This document shows positions 25,512 to 33,176 of a stretch of DNA of 64,000 nt, in pieces. The stretch spans positions 1 through 64,000 of the forward strand of contig MNRL01000020.1 in the NCBI GenBank assembly GCA_001915925.1. Reading direction: 5' to 3'. The translations under genes were made by a program, and so were the position numbers. The number at the start of each line of letters is the position of its first letter. The stretch's first letter is position 1. The notes under the pieces are model-generated. The model did no database searches and was not told the origin of the DNA. It was given only the letters and a program-made list of their open reading frames with translations. Origin of the DNA: Clostridium sp. CAG:354_28_25. Its GTDB lineage: Bacteria; Bacillota; Clostridia; TANB77; CAG-508.

Positions 25512-25757
25512 TCGGCAAGTTCTGTAAATGCAAATTTATTAGAACTTTGTAAATATGAGCTAGCATATAAACTAGCTATTCAAGAAAAGACAGAAGAGGA
25601 AAAAGCAGCGTTAAAAGACATTGAACTCTTATATAAGCTGATGGATGTTCCTTTTAAAGCGTATCTGGATAAGGATCTAATGATAGAAGCCCAGCGAAAA
25701 AAAGGGATATCAGAATGGATGATAAATCTATTTGTATTTATTTGTGAAGATGAATAG
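25512..25757 (+). pseudogene. frame continuation of the 24246 gene past the TAG
   Basis: Eighty-one sense codons follow the TAG in the same frame (S-A-S-S-V-N-A-N-L-L-E-L-C-K-Y-E-L-A… to F-I-C-E-D-E). The composition is protein-like and helical, and there is no plausible start codon or ribosome site near its beginning. It is best read as the detached C terminus of the upstream protein. Confidence 0.65.
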
Positions 25758-25770
25758 AAAAAAGGGGATG

Positions 25771-25796
25771 AAGCAGGATGTTATCCTGCTTTTTTC
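25771..25796 (+). terminator. terminator after the 24246 gene
   Basis: AAGCAGGAT pairs with ATCCTGCTT around GTT and is followed by TTTTT. Confidence 0.9.
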
Positions 25797-25856
25797 CTGC
25801 CCTAAAAATGTAGACTAAAAATACATATAAATCTTACGCAAATAAGGTTTCTAACA

Positions 25857-25885
25857 TTGACTTTTTATACTTTTTCATATATTAT
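25857..25885 (+). promoter_or_regulatory. promoter of minD
   Basis: TTGACT (25857-25862) and TATTAT (25880-25885) are 17 bases apart. Confidence 0.75.
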
Positions 25886-25946
25886 AGTAATGTCAAATTT
25901 TATGTATAAATGAGATATAAAAGCACTAGCTTAAGGAGGAAGATTT

Positions 25947-26741
25947 ATGGGAGAAGTAATAGTTATAACATCTGGTAAAGGAGGAGTAGGAAAAACGACT
26001 ACAACAGCTAACTTAGGTTCTGCCCTAGCATTAGAAGGAAAAAAAGTAGTATTAGTAGATACAGATATAGGACTTCGTAACTTAGATGTCGTAATGGGGT
26101 TAGAAAATAGAATTGTTTACGATATCGTAGATGTTGTAGAAGAAAAATGTAAATTAAGACAAGCATTAATAAAAGATAAACGTTTTCAAGAATTATTCCT
26201 ATTACCTGCTGCCCAAACAAGAGATAAAAGTGCAATAACAGAAGAACAAATGAGAGATTTAACAAAACAGCTAAAAGAAGAATTTGACTATATTTTAATA
26301 GACTGTCCAGCTGGAATAGAGCAAGGTTTTAAAAATGCAATCGTAGGGGCAGATAAGGCAATAGTTGTAACAATGCCGGAAATTTCAGCGATAAGAGATG
26401 CTGATAGAATAATAGGATTATTAGAATCATCAGAAATCAAGAATCCGCAATTAATTATAAATAAACTAAGACCAGAAATGGTTAGAAAAGGTAAAATGAT
26501 GGATGTTGATGATATAGTAGATTTATTATCAATACAACTTTTAGGAGTAGTACCAGATGATGAATATGTAATTACTCAGACAAATAAAGGGGAACCTGTT
26601 ATATCTAATAGAAAAGCACCTTCAGGTAAAGCATATATGGAAACTGCTAAGCGTATTCTAGGAGAAGATATAGAAGTAACAATACCAGGAAGAGAAAAAG
26701 GATTCTTGGCAGCTTTAAAAAGATTTTTTAAAAGAAAATAA
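25947..26741 (+). CDS. minD: septum site-determining ATPase MinD
   Basis: A 264-residue ParA/MinD-type ATPase. The deviant Walker A KGGVGKTTTTANLG (10-23), DTDIGLRNLDVVMG, and DCPAGIEQGF (switch II) are present. The last residues, FLAALKRFFKRK, form the amphipathic membrane-targeting helix. MinD cycles on the membrane and positions the division site with MinE and MinC. AGGAGG precedes the ATG. No minC is adjacent. Confidence 0.96.
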   Translation: MGEVIVITSGKGGVGKTTTTANLGSALALEGKKVVLVDTDIGLRNLDVVMGLENRIVYDIVDVVEEKCKLRQALIKDKRFQELFLLPAAQTRDKSAITEEQMRDLTKQLKEEFDYILIDCPAGIEQGFKNAIVGADKAIVVTMPEISAIRDADRIIGLLESSEIKNPQLIINKLRPEMVRKGKMMDVDDIVDLLSIQLLGVVPDDEYVITQTNKGEPVISNRKAPSGKAYMETAKRILGEDIEVTIPGREKGFLAALKRFFKRK

Positions 26742-26760
26742 TTAACAATGGAGGTAAAAT

Positions 26761-27570
26761 ATGTTCGAAAATATAGTAGGTTTCTTCAAAAAATTATTAA
26801 AAAAAGAAGAGGAAGAAGAAAACAATAAAGATATGGCAAAAGAAAGATTACATCTAGTTTTAATGCAAGATAGGGCAAATGTTTCAGCAGACTTTTTAGA
26901 AATGATGAAACAAGAAATTATAGATGTAATTAAAAAATATATAGATGTAGATGAAAAAGAAATTGATGTTCATTTAACAAGTAAGACTAACGAAGATGGT
27001 ACATCAGCAGCTCCAGCATTATATGCAAATATTCCGATTGTTAGTATTAAACATACAGGGGAAATGGATGACGAAGTAGTAGAAAAAGTTCAAGAACAAG
27101 AGATAGAAGAGAAAAAAGATAATAATCAAGAGACTCAAAATGCAAAAACAGATAAAGAAACAGCTAATAAAACAGAAATCAAAAAAGAAGAAAATAAGGA
27201 AGAAACTGTATTAGAAGCTAAAAAAGAAGAGGTAAAAGTAGAAGAGATAAAAACAGAAAAAGAGTCTAAAGAAAAGGAAAAAACTAAAAAGGATGAAGAA
27301 GTAAAAACTGAAAAAGAAAAAACAGTTAAGCAAGAAGAGAATGTTTCAGATAAAATAGAGCAAACTACTACAGATGTAAAAAATGATGATAAAAAAGATG
27401 AAGAACCTAAAGAAATAAATAAAGAGCAAGGAAATATAGAGGTAAAAGAAAATAATATAAGTACAAAACAAGAAAACAAAAATATAATAACAAATTCACA
27501 AGTAAAACAAGAACCTGTGATACATAATAATAGAAAAAGAAGAAATAAAAGAAGAAAAGGAAGAAGATAA
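26761..27570 (+). CDS. minE: MinE with a long charged C-terminal extension
   Basis: Residues 1-95 are a normal MinE: an N-terminal amphipathic helix (MFENIVGFFKKLLKK), the MinD-contact region AKERLHLVLMQDRANVSADFLEMM and the dimer fold ending near IPIVSIKH. MinE stimulates MinD ATPase and drives pole-to-pole or midcell patterning. MinE is usually about 85-100 residues, but this protein has 269. The added 170 residues are low-complexity, Lys/Glu-rich and probably disordered, ending in an Arg/Lys cluster (NNRKRRNKRRKGRR). The gene follows minD by 19 bases with GGAGG ahead of the ATG. The extension stays in frame to a single stop. Confidence 0.88.
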   Translation: MFENIVGFFKKLLKKEEEEENNKDMAKERLHLVLMQDRANVSADFLEMMKQEIIDVIKKYIDVDEKEIDVHLTSKTNEDGTSAAPALYANIPIVSIKHTGEMDDEVVEKVQEQEIEEKKDNNQETQNAKTDKETANKTEIKKEENKEETVLEAKKEEVKVEEIKTEKESKEKEKTKKDEEVKTEKEKTVKQEENVSDKIEQTTTDVKNDDKKDEEPKEINKEQGNIEVKENNISTKQENKNIITNSQVKQEPVIHNNRKRRNKRRKGRR

Positions 27571-27617
27571 ACAAGGGATGTATAACAAATAAAAATAAAT
27601 TACGTAAAGGATGAAAA

Positions 27618-28724
27618 ATGAAAAAGAAAATTTTAAAAAATATCGACTGGGGAATTTTTATATGTTGTATTTTATTAGTAATAATAGGAATGATAGCCTT
27701 GTTCTCTGCAACTTATGATTCTGAAGATACAAGTTTGCAAAGACAATTAATATGGTTTGTTATTTGTATTCCGGTAGTCTTTATTATAATATTCATAGAC
27801 TACGAAGCAATAGCAAAAATATCGCCGATTCTGTATGGAATTGTTTTAATACTGTTGGTTATAGTATTATTTACAGATCCGGTTAATGGAGCTACAAGCT
27901 GGTTTAATTTAGGATTCCTTTCTATTCAACCAGCGGAATTTGCTAAAATAGCTGTAATTTTGTTTTTAGCTCTAGTCTTGTGTAAAATACAAGAAAAGGG
28001 TAAAAATGAGATAAATAGACCTACAAAATTATTAATAGCTTTAGCAGTAGTAGCAATTCCAGTACTTTTAATAATAAAACAACCAGATTATGGTACAGCA
28101 GCAGCGTTTTTAGTAGCAACAGTAATGATATTATTTACAGCTGGAATAAATAAAAAATATATTATAGGAACTATTTTATTAGTAGTTATAGCAGTTCCTT
28201 TATTGTACTTTTTTGTATTACCAGAACATGCAAAAGAAAGAATCGAGGTATTTTTAAATCCAGAGTCAGACCCACGTGGTTCAGGATACAATTTAACACA
28301 ATCAAAACTTGCAATAGGAGCAGGTCAATTAACAGGAATGGGATTACTAAAAGGAAATCAAACACAGCTAGGTTTCTTATATCCAAAAACAACAGACTTT
28401 ATATTTTCTGTTATTGGCGAAGAGATGGGCTTTATAGTTGCAGGTAGTGTAATAATAATATATGTAATACTAATAACAAAATCAATCTATGTGGCTAAGA
28501 CTGCAAAAGATGACCTTGGCACATATATTGCAATAGGAATAGCTGGAATATTCTTATTCCACATGGTAGAAAATATAGGAATGACAATGGGATTATTACC
28601 AATAACAGGTGTTCCATTACCATTTGTAAGTTATGGAGGAAGTTCATTATTAACTAACTTTATTTTAATAGCATTACTGTTAAATATAAGTGGTAGAAGA
28701 CAAAAAGCAATATTTATAGAATAA
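27618..28724 (+). CDS. rodA: rod-shape SEDS glycosyltransferase RodA
   Basis: A 368-residue SEDS-family membrane protein with about 10 helices (ALFSATYD, WFNLGFLSIQPAEFAKIA, NPESDPRGSGYNLTQSKLAIGAGQ, GITGVPLPFVSYGGSSLL). It polymerises lipid II into peptidoglycan for cell elongation together with a class B PBP. Position after minDE is the known minCD-rodA type arrangement in Firmicutes, and RodA is favoured over FtsW on length and neighbours. Confidence 0.9.
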   Translation: MKKKILKNIDWGIFICCILLVIIGMIALFSATYDSEDTSLQRQLIWFVICIPVVFIIIFIDYEAIAKISPILYGIVLILLVIVLFTDPVNGATSWFNLGFLSIQPAEFAKIAVILFLALVLCKIQEKGKNEINRPTKLLIALAVVAIPVLLIIKQPDYGTAAAFLVATVMILFTAGINKKYIIGTILLVVIAVPLLYFFVLPEHAKERIEVFLNPESDPRGSGYNLTQSKLAIGAGQLTGMGLLKGNQTQLGFLYPKTTDFIFSVIGEEMGFIVAGSVIIIYVILITKSIYVAKTAKDDLGTYIAIGIAGIFLFHMVENIGMTMGLLPITGVPLPFVSYGGSSLLTNFILIALLLNISGRRQKAIFIE

Positions 28725-28799
28725 AAAAGCAAATACAAGATTTTTTACACATTAGTAAATGTTAGGAAATCTAGCATCTGCCATAAGTATCTAGTACAG

Positions 28800-28830
28800 A
28801 AAGTTGAAAGTAAAAGCTTTCAACTTTTGC
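28800..28830 (+). terminator. terminator after rodA
   Basis: AAAGTTGAAAG (28800-28810) pairs with CTTTCAACTTT (28817-28827) followed by T. It separates the minD-minE-rodA unit from dusB. Confidence 0.75.
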
Positions 28831-28866
28831 AGTTAAACATAAATTAGAATTAAGGAGAGAAAAAAT

Positions 28867-29850
28867 TTGTATTTAAAAAGTATAAAGATTGGAAATTTAG
28901 AATTAGACAATAATGTGTTTTTAGCACCTATGGCAGGAATTACAGATAAATCATTTAGAATTTTATGCAAAGAAATGGGTGTAGGACTTACTACAACAGA
29001 AATGGTAAGTGCAAAAGCAATTTATTATCATGATAATAAAACTAAAAAATTATACAATTTAGATGGAGAAAAAAGACCAATTAGTATTCAATTATTTGGG
29101 AGTGATATAGAAGCGATAAAATATGCTACACAAGAGGTGGATAAGCTTGCTGATATTATAGATTTTAATATGGGATGTCCAGCTCCAAAGATAGTAAAAA
29201 ATGGAGACGGAAGTAATCTACTATTGCACTTAGATTTATTAGAGAAAATAGTTGGTGCAATAAGAGAAAATACAGATAAACCAATTACTTTAAAAATAAG
29301 AAAAGGCTGGGATGAAAATAGTGTTGTTGCTGTAGAAACTGCACAAATAATCGAAAGAGCTGGAGGAGATGCTATTACAATCCATGGTAGAACTAGAAAA
29401 GAGTTTTATTCTGGAAAAGCTGATTGGGATATTATAAAAAAAGTAAAAGAAAGCGTAAATATTCCAGTAATAGGTAATGGAGATATAGTAGATGAAGAAA
29501 CAGCAGAAGCAATGTTTAAATATACAAATGTAGATGGAATAATGATTGGGAGAGCAGCTTTTGGGAACCCGTGGATTTTTAGAGAGATAATACATTATTT
29601 AAAAACTGGGGAGAAATTAGAAAAACCAACTTTAGATGAAAGATATAGCACAATGGTAAGACATATAAATATGGAAATAGAAGAAAGAGGAGAAGAAGTT
29701 GCAATAAAAGAGATGAGAAAGCAATTAAGTTGGTACATAAAAAATTTAAAAGATTCAAGTCAAATGAGAGATAAAATAAATAAAATAATAGATAAAGAAC
29801 AATTGCTAAATGAAATAAAAGCATATTTCGAATATCTAAAAAATAATTGA
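28867..29850 (+). CDS. dusB: tRNA-dihydrouridine synthase
   Basis: A 327-residue FMN enzyme (TIM barrel, then a helical RNA-binding domain). FLAPMAGITDKSFR, the catalytic Cys in NMGCPAPKI, IHGRTRKEFYSG and IPVIGNGDI are typical of the DusB/Dus group, which reduces uridines in the tRNA D-loop. The start is TTG 28867, with AAGGAGAG upstream. Confidence 0.92.
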   Translation: MYLKSIKIGNLELDNNVFLAPMAGITDKSFRILCKEMGVGLTTTEMVSAKAIYYHDNKTKKLYNLDGEKRPISIQLFGSDIEAIKYATQEVDKLADIIDFNMGCPAPKIVKNGDGSNLLLHLDLLEKIVGAIRENTDKPITLKIRKGWDENSVVAVETAQIIERAGGDAITIHGRTRKEFYSGKADWDIIKKVKESVNIPVIGNGDIVDEETAEAMFKYTNVDGIMIGRAAFGNPWIFREIIHYLKTGEKLEKPTLDERYSTMVRHINMEIEERGEEVAIKEMRKQLSWYIKNLKDSSQMRDKINKIIDKEQLLNEIKAYFEYLKNN

Positions 29851-29862
29851 ATAAAATTAGAG

Positions 29863-29892
29863 AAAGAATAGTATATATACTATTCTTTTTTT
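29863..29892 (+). terminator. terminator after dusB
   Basis: AAAGAATAGTATA pairs with TATACTATTCTTT and is followed by T residues; a 26-base perfect palindrome. Confidence 0.9.
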
Positions 29893-29921
29893 GATATAAG
29901 AATTTAATTTGGGAGGAATTT

Positions 29922-30515
29922 ATGAAAAAAAATAAATTAATTATTTTCTTTATTTTAGCAATAATTATTGTTTTTACAATTATTTTTTATTTAATTAATA
30001 ATAAAAAAATCGAAATTGGGAATAATGATAATAATCAAATTTTAAATATGAACTCGTATAAAGCAAAAATAGAGGTAACAGTGGTAAGTAATAAAAATAC
30101 TAATAAGTATAAAATGACACAAGAATATAAAAAGGGAGAATACTGCATGCAAGAAGTAGAAGAACCAGAAAATATAAGAGGAGTGAGAATAGAATACAGC
30201 AATAATACATTAAGTTTAAAAAATACTAATATGGATCTTACAAATATATACGAAAATTATAAATATATGGCAGAAAATAATTTATTTTTAAATGAATTTA
30301 TAGATGATTTTAACAATAGTAGTAATTCAAAACATGAAGAAAATGAAAATGAGATTATATTATCAACGGATTGTAAAACTCAAGAAAATAAGTATCAAGT
30401 AAAGAAAAAATTGACAATAGATAAAAAAACAAATAAACCAAAGAAATTAGAAGTACAAGATATTAACCAAAATATAACTGTTTACATATTATATAATGAG
30501 ATAAGTTATAAGTAG
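29922..30515 (+). CDS. membrane-anchored LolA/GerS-like protein
   Basis: A 197-residue protein with an N-terminal uncleaved signal anchor (about 5-25) and an external domain. The order '[23 protein letters not shown]…EY…' followed by a helix and a C-terminal '[23 protein letters not shown]' strand pair resembles the LolA-fold proteins seen in spore-formers, such as GerS, which supports cortex lytic enzymes. There is no lipobox Cys. The assignment is by pattern only. GGGAGG lies ahead of the ATG. Confidence 0.5.
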   Translation: MKKNKLIIFFILAIIIVFTIIFYLINNKKIEIGNNDNNQILNMNSYKAKIEVTVVSNKNTNKYKMTQEYKKGEYCMQEVEEPENIRGVRIEYSNNTLSLKNTNMDLTNIYENYKYMAENNLFLNEFIDDFNNSSNSKHEENENEIILSTDCKTQENKYQVKKKLTIDKKTNKPKKLEVQDINQNITVYILYNEISYK

Positions 30516-30586
30516 TAAGAAGCTATTTTCTTTATCTCGAGCTAGTATTTAAAACAAGATATATACTAATAATAGGAGTGAAGAAA

Positions 30587-30937
30587 ATGAATATAAAAAG
30601 AGGCGACATGTTTTATGCAGACTTAAGTCCTGTTGTTGGCTCAGAACAAGGAGGAATTAGACCAGTTTTAATAATACAAAATGATTTGGGAAACAAATAT
30701 AGTCCAACTGTAATTGCAGCAGCAATTACATCTCAAAAAACTAAAAATAAGTTGCCTACGCACATAGAAATTAATTCAAAAGATTTTGGTTTAAAATCAG
30801 ATTCGATAGTACTTGCTGAACAAATTAGAACAATAGATAAAAGTAGATTAAAAGAGAGAATAGGACATATAGACAATGACGAAATTATAGGGAAAATAAA
30901 TAATGCTCTTGGTGTTAGTTTCGGTTTAGGCGAATAG
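30587..30937 (+). CDS. mazF: MazF-type mRNA interferase (EndoA)
   Basis: A 116-residue PemK/MazF ribonuclease, the same length as Bacillus Endo[30 protein letters not shown], the catalytic-type Arg and Thr ([13 protein letters not shown]) and [14 protein letters not shown] are all intact. It cleaves single-stranded RNA at short sequences. ATG 30587 is chosen over GTG 30578, because AGGAG (30574-30578) is 8 bases upstream. No MazE antitoxin gene is adjacent. Confidence 0.92.
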   Translation: MNIKRGDMFYADLSPVVGSEQGGIRPVLIIQNDLGNKYSPTVIAAAITSQKTKNKLPTHIEINSKDFGLKSDSIVLAEQIRTIDKSRLKERIGHIDNDEIIGKINNALGVSFGLGE

Positions 30938-30942
30938 AGAGC

Positions 30943-30995
30943 AAAAGAACGTTCTTATTTTCCTTTTATAGGAAAATAAAAGCGTTCTTTTATTT
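30943..30995 (+). terminator. terminator after mazF
   Basis: AAAAGAACG and CGTTCTTTT enclose a second stem, CTTATTTTCC with GGAAAATAA. A T-rich tail follows. Confidence 0.8.
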
Positions 30996-31040
30996 GTATA
31001 AATTTGTGTACTAGAAATTTAATTATTAAAAAACTATCTA

Positions 31041-31107
31041 AAATCCCGGTTTTACCGGGATTTTAGGAACGTCCCCCCAATCCCTCCCGAGGGGCAAAAA
31101 TCCCTAT
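31041..31107. repeat. REP-like elements, copy 6
   Basis: A perfect hairpin AAATCCCGGT-TTT-ACCGGGATTT (31041-31063) is fused to GGGATTTT…GGAACGTCCCC…AATCCC and a second AATCCC arm. It lies at the 3' end of the minus-strand HD-GYP gene and faces mazF. Confidence 0.75.
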
Positions 31108-32042
31108 ACTTGTAATTTTTTTATTATTTTAATCTCTTCATATAATTTGTCTACAATTTCTTTTCTTGTTAAATACGCTGTTTGATATTCATGATAAATT
31201 TTATGAATATTTTCGAAATTTTCGCCTTCCTGAAATAGCATTTCCATCCCTTCTTTATAATAATTTTTCTTTTTTTCGGAATGGGCTTTATCCATTTTTT
31301 CCTCATATTCTAAGATTTGTTCAATTCTTTTTATTTGATCTTTTAAATAGTCAACATAACCTGTAACACAACTAATTTCATAGTAAGTATCATCAATAAC
31401 AACTTTAAATAAAGCTTTTACAACTTTTTTATTAAGTTTACCTAATTTTACGCCTTGTGCGGCATTATCTAGAGCTGCAACTTTAATATTTGGTTCTGTA
31501 TCTTTTATTAAATCTTTTAAGGTATCAGATATGTGAATATGAGTTTTATATTGTCTTTTAGTAACTAATGCATCATAGTCATCTGCAACTTTTATTATTT
31601 GATCTTCGTATGGAATTAAATTTCCAACCAATCCTTCAGGATATCCCATACCATCTAAAGTTTCATGATGATATTTTGGCCCTAGTGCATAAGGTCTTAA
31701 TTTAATATCATCCATACACATTTTATAACCTATAAGTGTATGTGTTTTCATGATAGCGAATTCTTCGTCTGTTAGTTTATCAGGTTTATTTAGTATTTTG
31801 GCGGGAATAAACATTTTACCAATGTCATGTAAATATGCACAAATCGTACAATAAGCAGTAAAATTTTTATCGCAACGCAAATATTCGCACAACCTACAGG
31901 TAATGCTTGCAACATTTTCACTATGAATTCTGGTAAAAGGGTCTAAACTATCTAGCATGGTTAATTGATACCTCATAGTAACATCTAAATTATATGATTT
32001 TAAAGTTGTTTTATCATAAAAATCAAATTTTTGGTCAAACAT
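31104..32042 (-). CDS. HD-GYP domain phosphohydrolase, paralogue 1
   Basis: A 312-residue protein that is mostly one HD-GYP domain. YLHDIGKMFIP gives the HD pair, and YHHETLDGMGYPEGL gives the HHExxDGxGYP signature. HD-GYP proteins hydrolyse cyclic di-GMP or related nucleotides. There is no sensor or receiver domain; the C-terminal 80 residues form a helical tail. The start is ATG 32042 behind GAGGAG, giving the same MFDQKFDFYDK start as the paralogue. The upstream in-frame ATG at 32099 has no ribosome site. Confidence 0.85.
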   Translation of the reverse strand: MFDQKFDFYDKTTLKSYNLDVTMRYQLTMLDSLDPFTRIHSENVASITCRLCEYLRCDKNFTAYCTICAYLHDIGKMFIPAKILNKPDKLTDEEFAIMKTHTLIGYKMCMDDIKLRPYALGPKYHHETLDGMGYPEGLVGNLIPYEDQIIKVADDYDALVTKRQYKTHIHISDTLKDLIKDTEPNIKVAALDNAAQGVKLGKLNKKVVKALFKVVIDDTYYEISCVTGYVDYLKDQIKRIEQILEYEEKMDKAHSEKKKNYYKEGMEMLFQEGENFENIHKIYHEYQTAYLTRKEIVDKLYEEIKIIKKLQV

Positions 32043-32120
32043 TAAATACTCCTCTTTTGTAAAATTATTCGTCATTTTCATATAGCCCACAGACACCAAA
32101 TCAAAAATTTAGACTGTGGT

Positions 32121-33011
32121 TTAAATTTTTAATTTTCTAATTTCTTTTAATTCTGCGTTTAATTTATCTATTTGCTCATTTTTATTAATAAGAGCTTGCT
32201 TAAATTGTTCAAAGATTTCTTCAAAATTTTCTACGGTTTCACCTTTATCAAATAACATTTTCATTCCTTCTAAGTAATAATTCTTTTGTTTTTCAGAATT
32301 AGAAGAATTCATTTTATCATAGTATTTTTTTACTTGAGTTAATCTTTTTATATTATCTTTTAAATAATCCAAATAGTTAAATGCACAAGAAATTTCATAA
32401 ATTGTATCATCTATTACAACCTTTTTTAATGCTTTTGTAGCTGGTACATTATTTTTTCCATTATGCGCATTTTCTATTAAAATTTTTAAAGTATCTATAA
32501 TACCAACATGTGATTTATACTGTCTTTTACTAACAATTGCATCAAATTCATCTGCTACTCTAATAATTTGTGCTTCTATTGGGATGGCATCTCCTTTTAA
32601 TCCTTCTGGGTAACCTGTACCATTTAATGCTTCGTGATGGCATTTAGGACCAGCAGAATAAGGTCTTAAATTGACATCATTCATACACATTTTATATCCA
32701 ATAGTTGTATGAGTTTTCATAATTTCATATTCTTCGTCTGTAAGTCTAGAAGGCTTTTGAAGAATAGATGGTGGAATAAACATTTTACCTATATCATGCA
32801 AATATGCACAAGTTGTACAGTAGGTGGTAAAATCTTTATTCAAATGCAGATAATCACAAATTCTACAAGTAATATTTGCTACACCTTCAGAATGTTTCCT
32901 TGTAAAATTATCTAGTGAATCTAACATTTTTAATTGATATCTAGCACTAGAATCTAAATCATAAGATTTTAAGACAGTTTTATCGTAAAAGTCAAATTTT
33001 TCTTTAATCAT
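32121..33011 (-). CDS. HD-GYP domain phosphohydrolase, paralogue 2
   Basis: A 296-residue protein, homologous over its length to the 31104 product (KFDFYDKT-LKSYDLD…, LHDIGKMFIPPSIL, CHHEALNGTGYPEGL). Asn replaces the Asp of the HHExxDG motif, so activity may differ. It lies upstream of paralogue 1 on the same strand and the pair probably arose by tandem duplication. AAAGGAG precedes the ATG. Confidence 0.85.
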   Translation of the reverse strand: MIKEKFDFYDKTVLKSYDLDSSARYQLKMLDSLDNFTRKHSEGVANITCRICDYLHLNKDFTTYCTTCAYLHDIGKMFIPPSILQKPSRLTDEEYEIMKTHTTIGYKMCMNDVNLRPYSAGPKCHHEALNGTGYPEGLKGDAIPIEAQIIRVADEFDAIVSKRQYKSHVGIIDTLKILIENAHNGKNNVPATKALKKVVIDDTIYEISCAFNYLDYLKDNIKRLTQVKKYYDKMNSSNSEKQKNYYLEGMKMLFDKGETVENFEEIFEQFKQALINKNEQIDKLNAELKEIRKLKI

Positions 33012-33113
33012 TTTAAAACTCCTTTGTAAATAGTATTACTTTTTGCTATGTAAATAATTCAATATTTTTTCAAAAGTATAATATCATTAAATGAAATAAA
33101 GTTCAATATATTG

Positions 33114-33142
33114 TTGATTTATATTGATTTTTAATATATTAT
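33114..33142 (+). promoter_or_regulatory. promoter of smc
   Basis: TTGATT (33114-33119) and TATTAT (33137-33142) are 17 bases apart, 35 bases before the smc start. Confidence 0.6.
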
Positions 33143-33176
33143 AAAGAAGTACAAAAAGATAAAAAAGGTGATAATA

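Noticed and set aside
24246..25757. Genome-wide recoding of TAG
   Set aside because: Many intact genes here (for example lepB, ricT, ferredoxin) end in TAG just where the families end.
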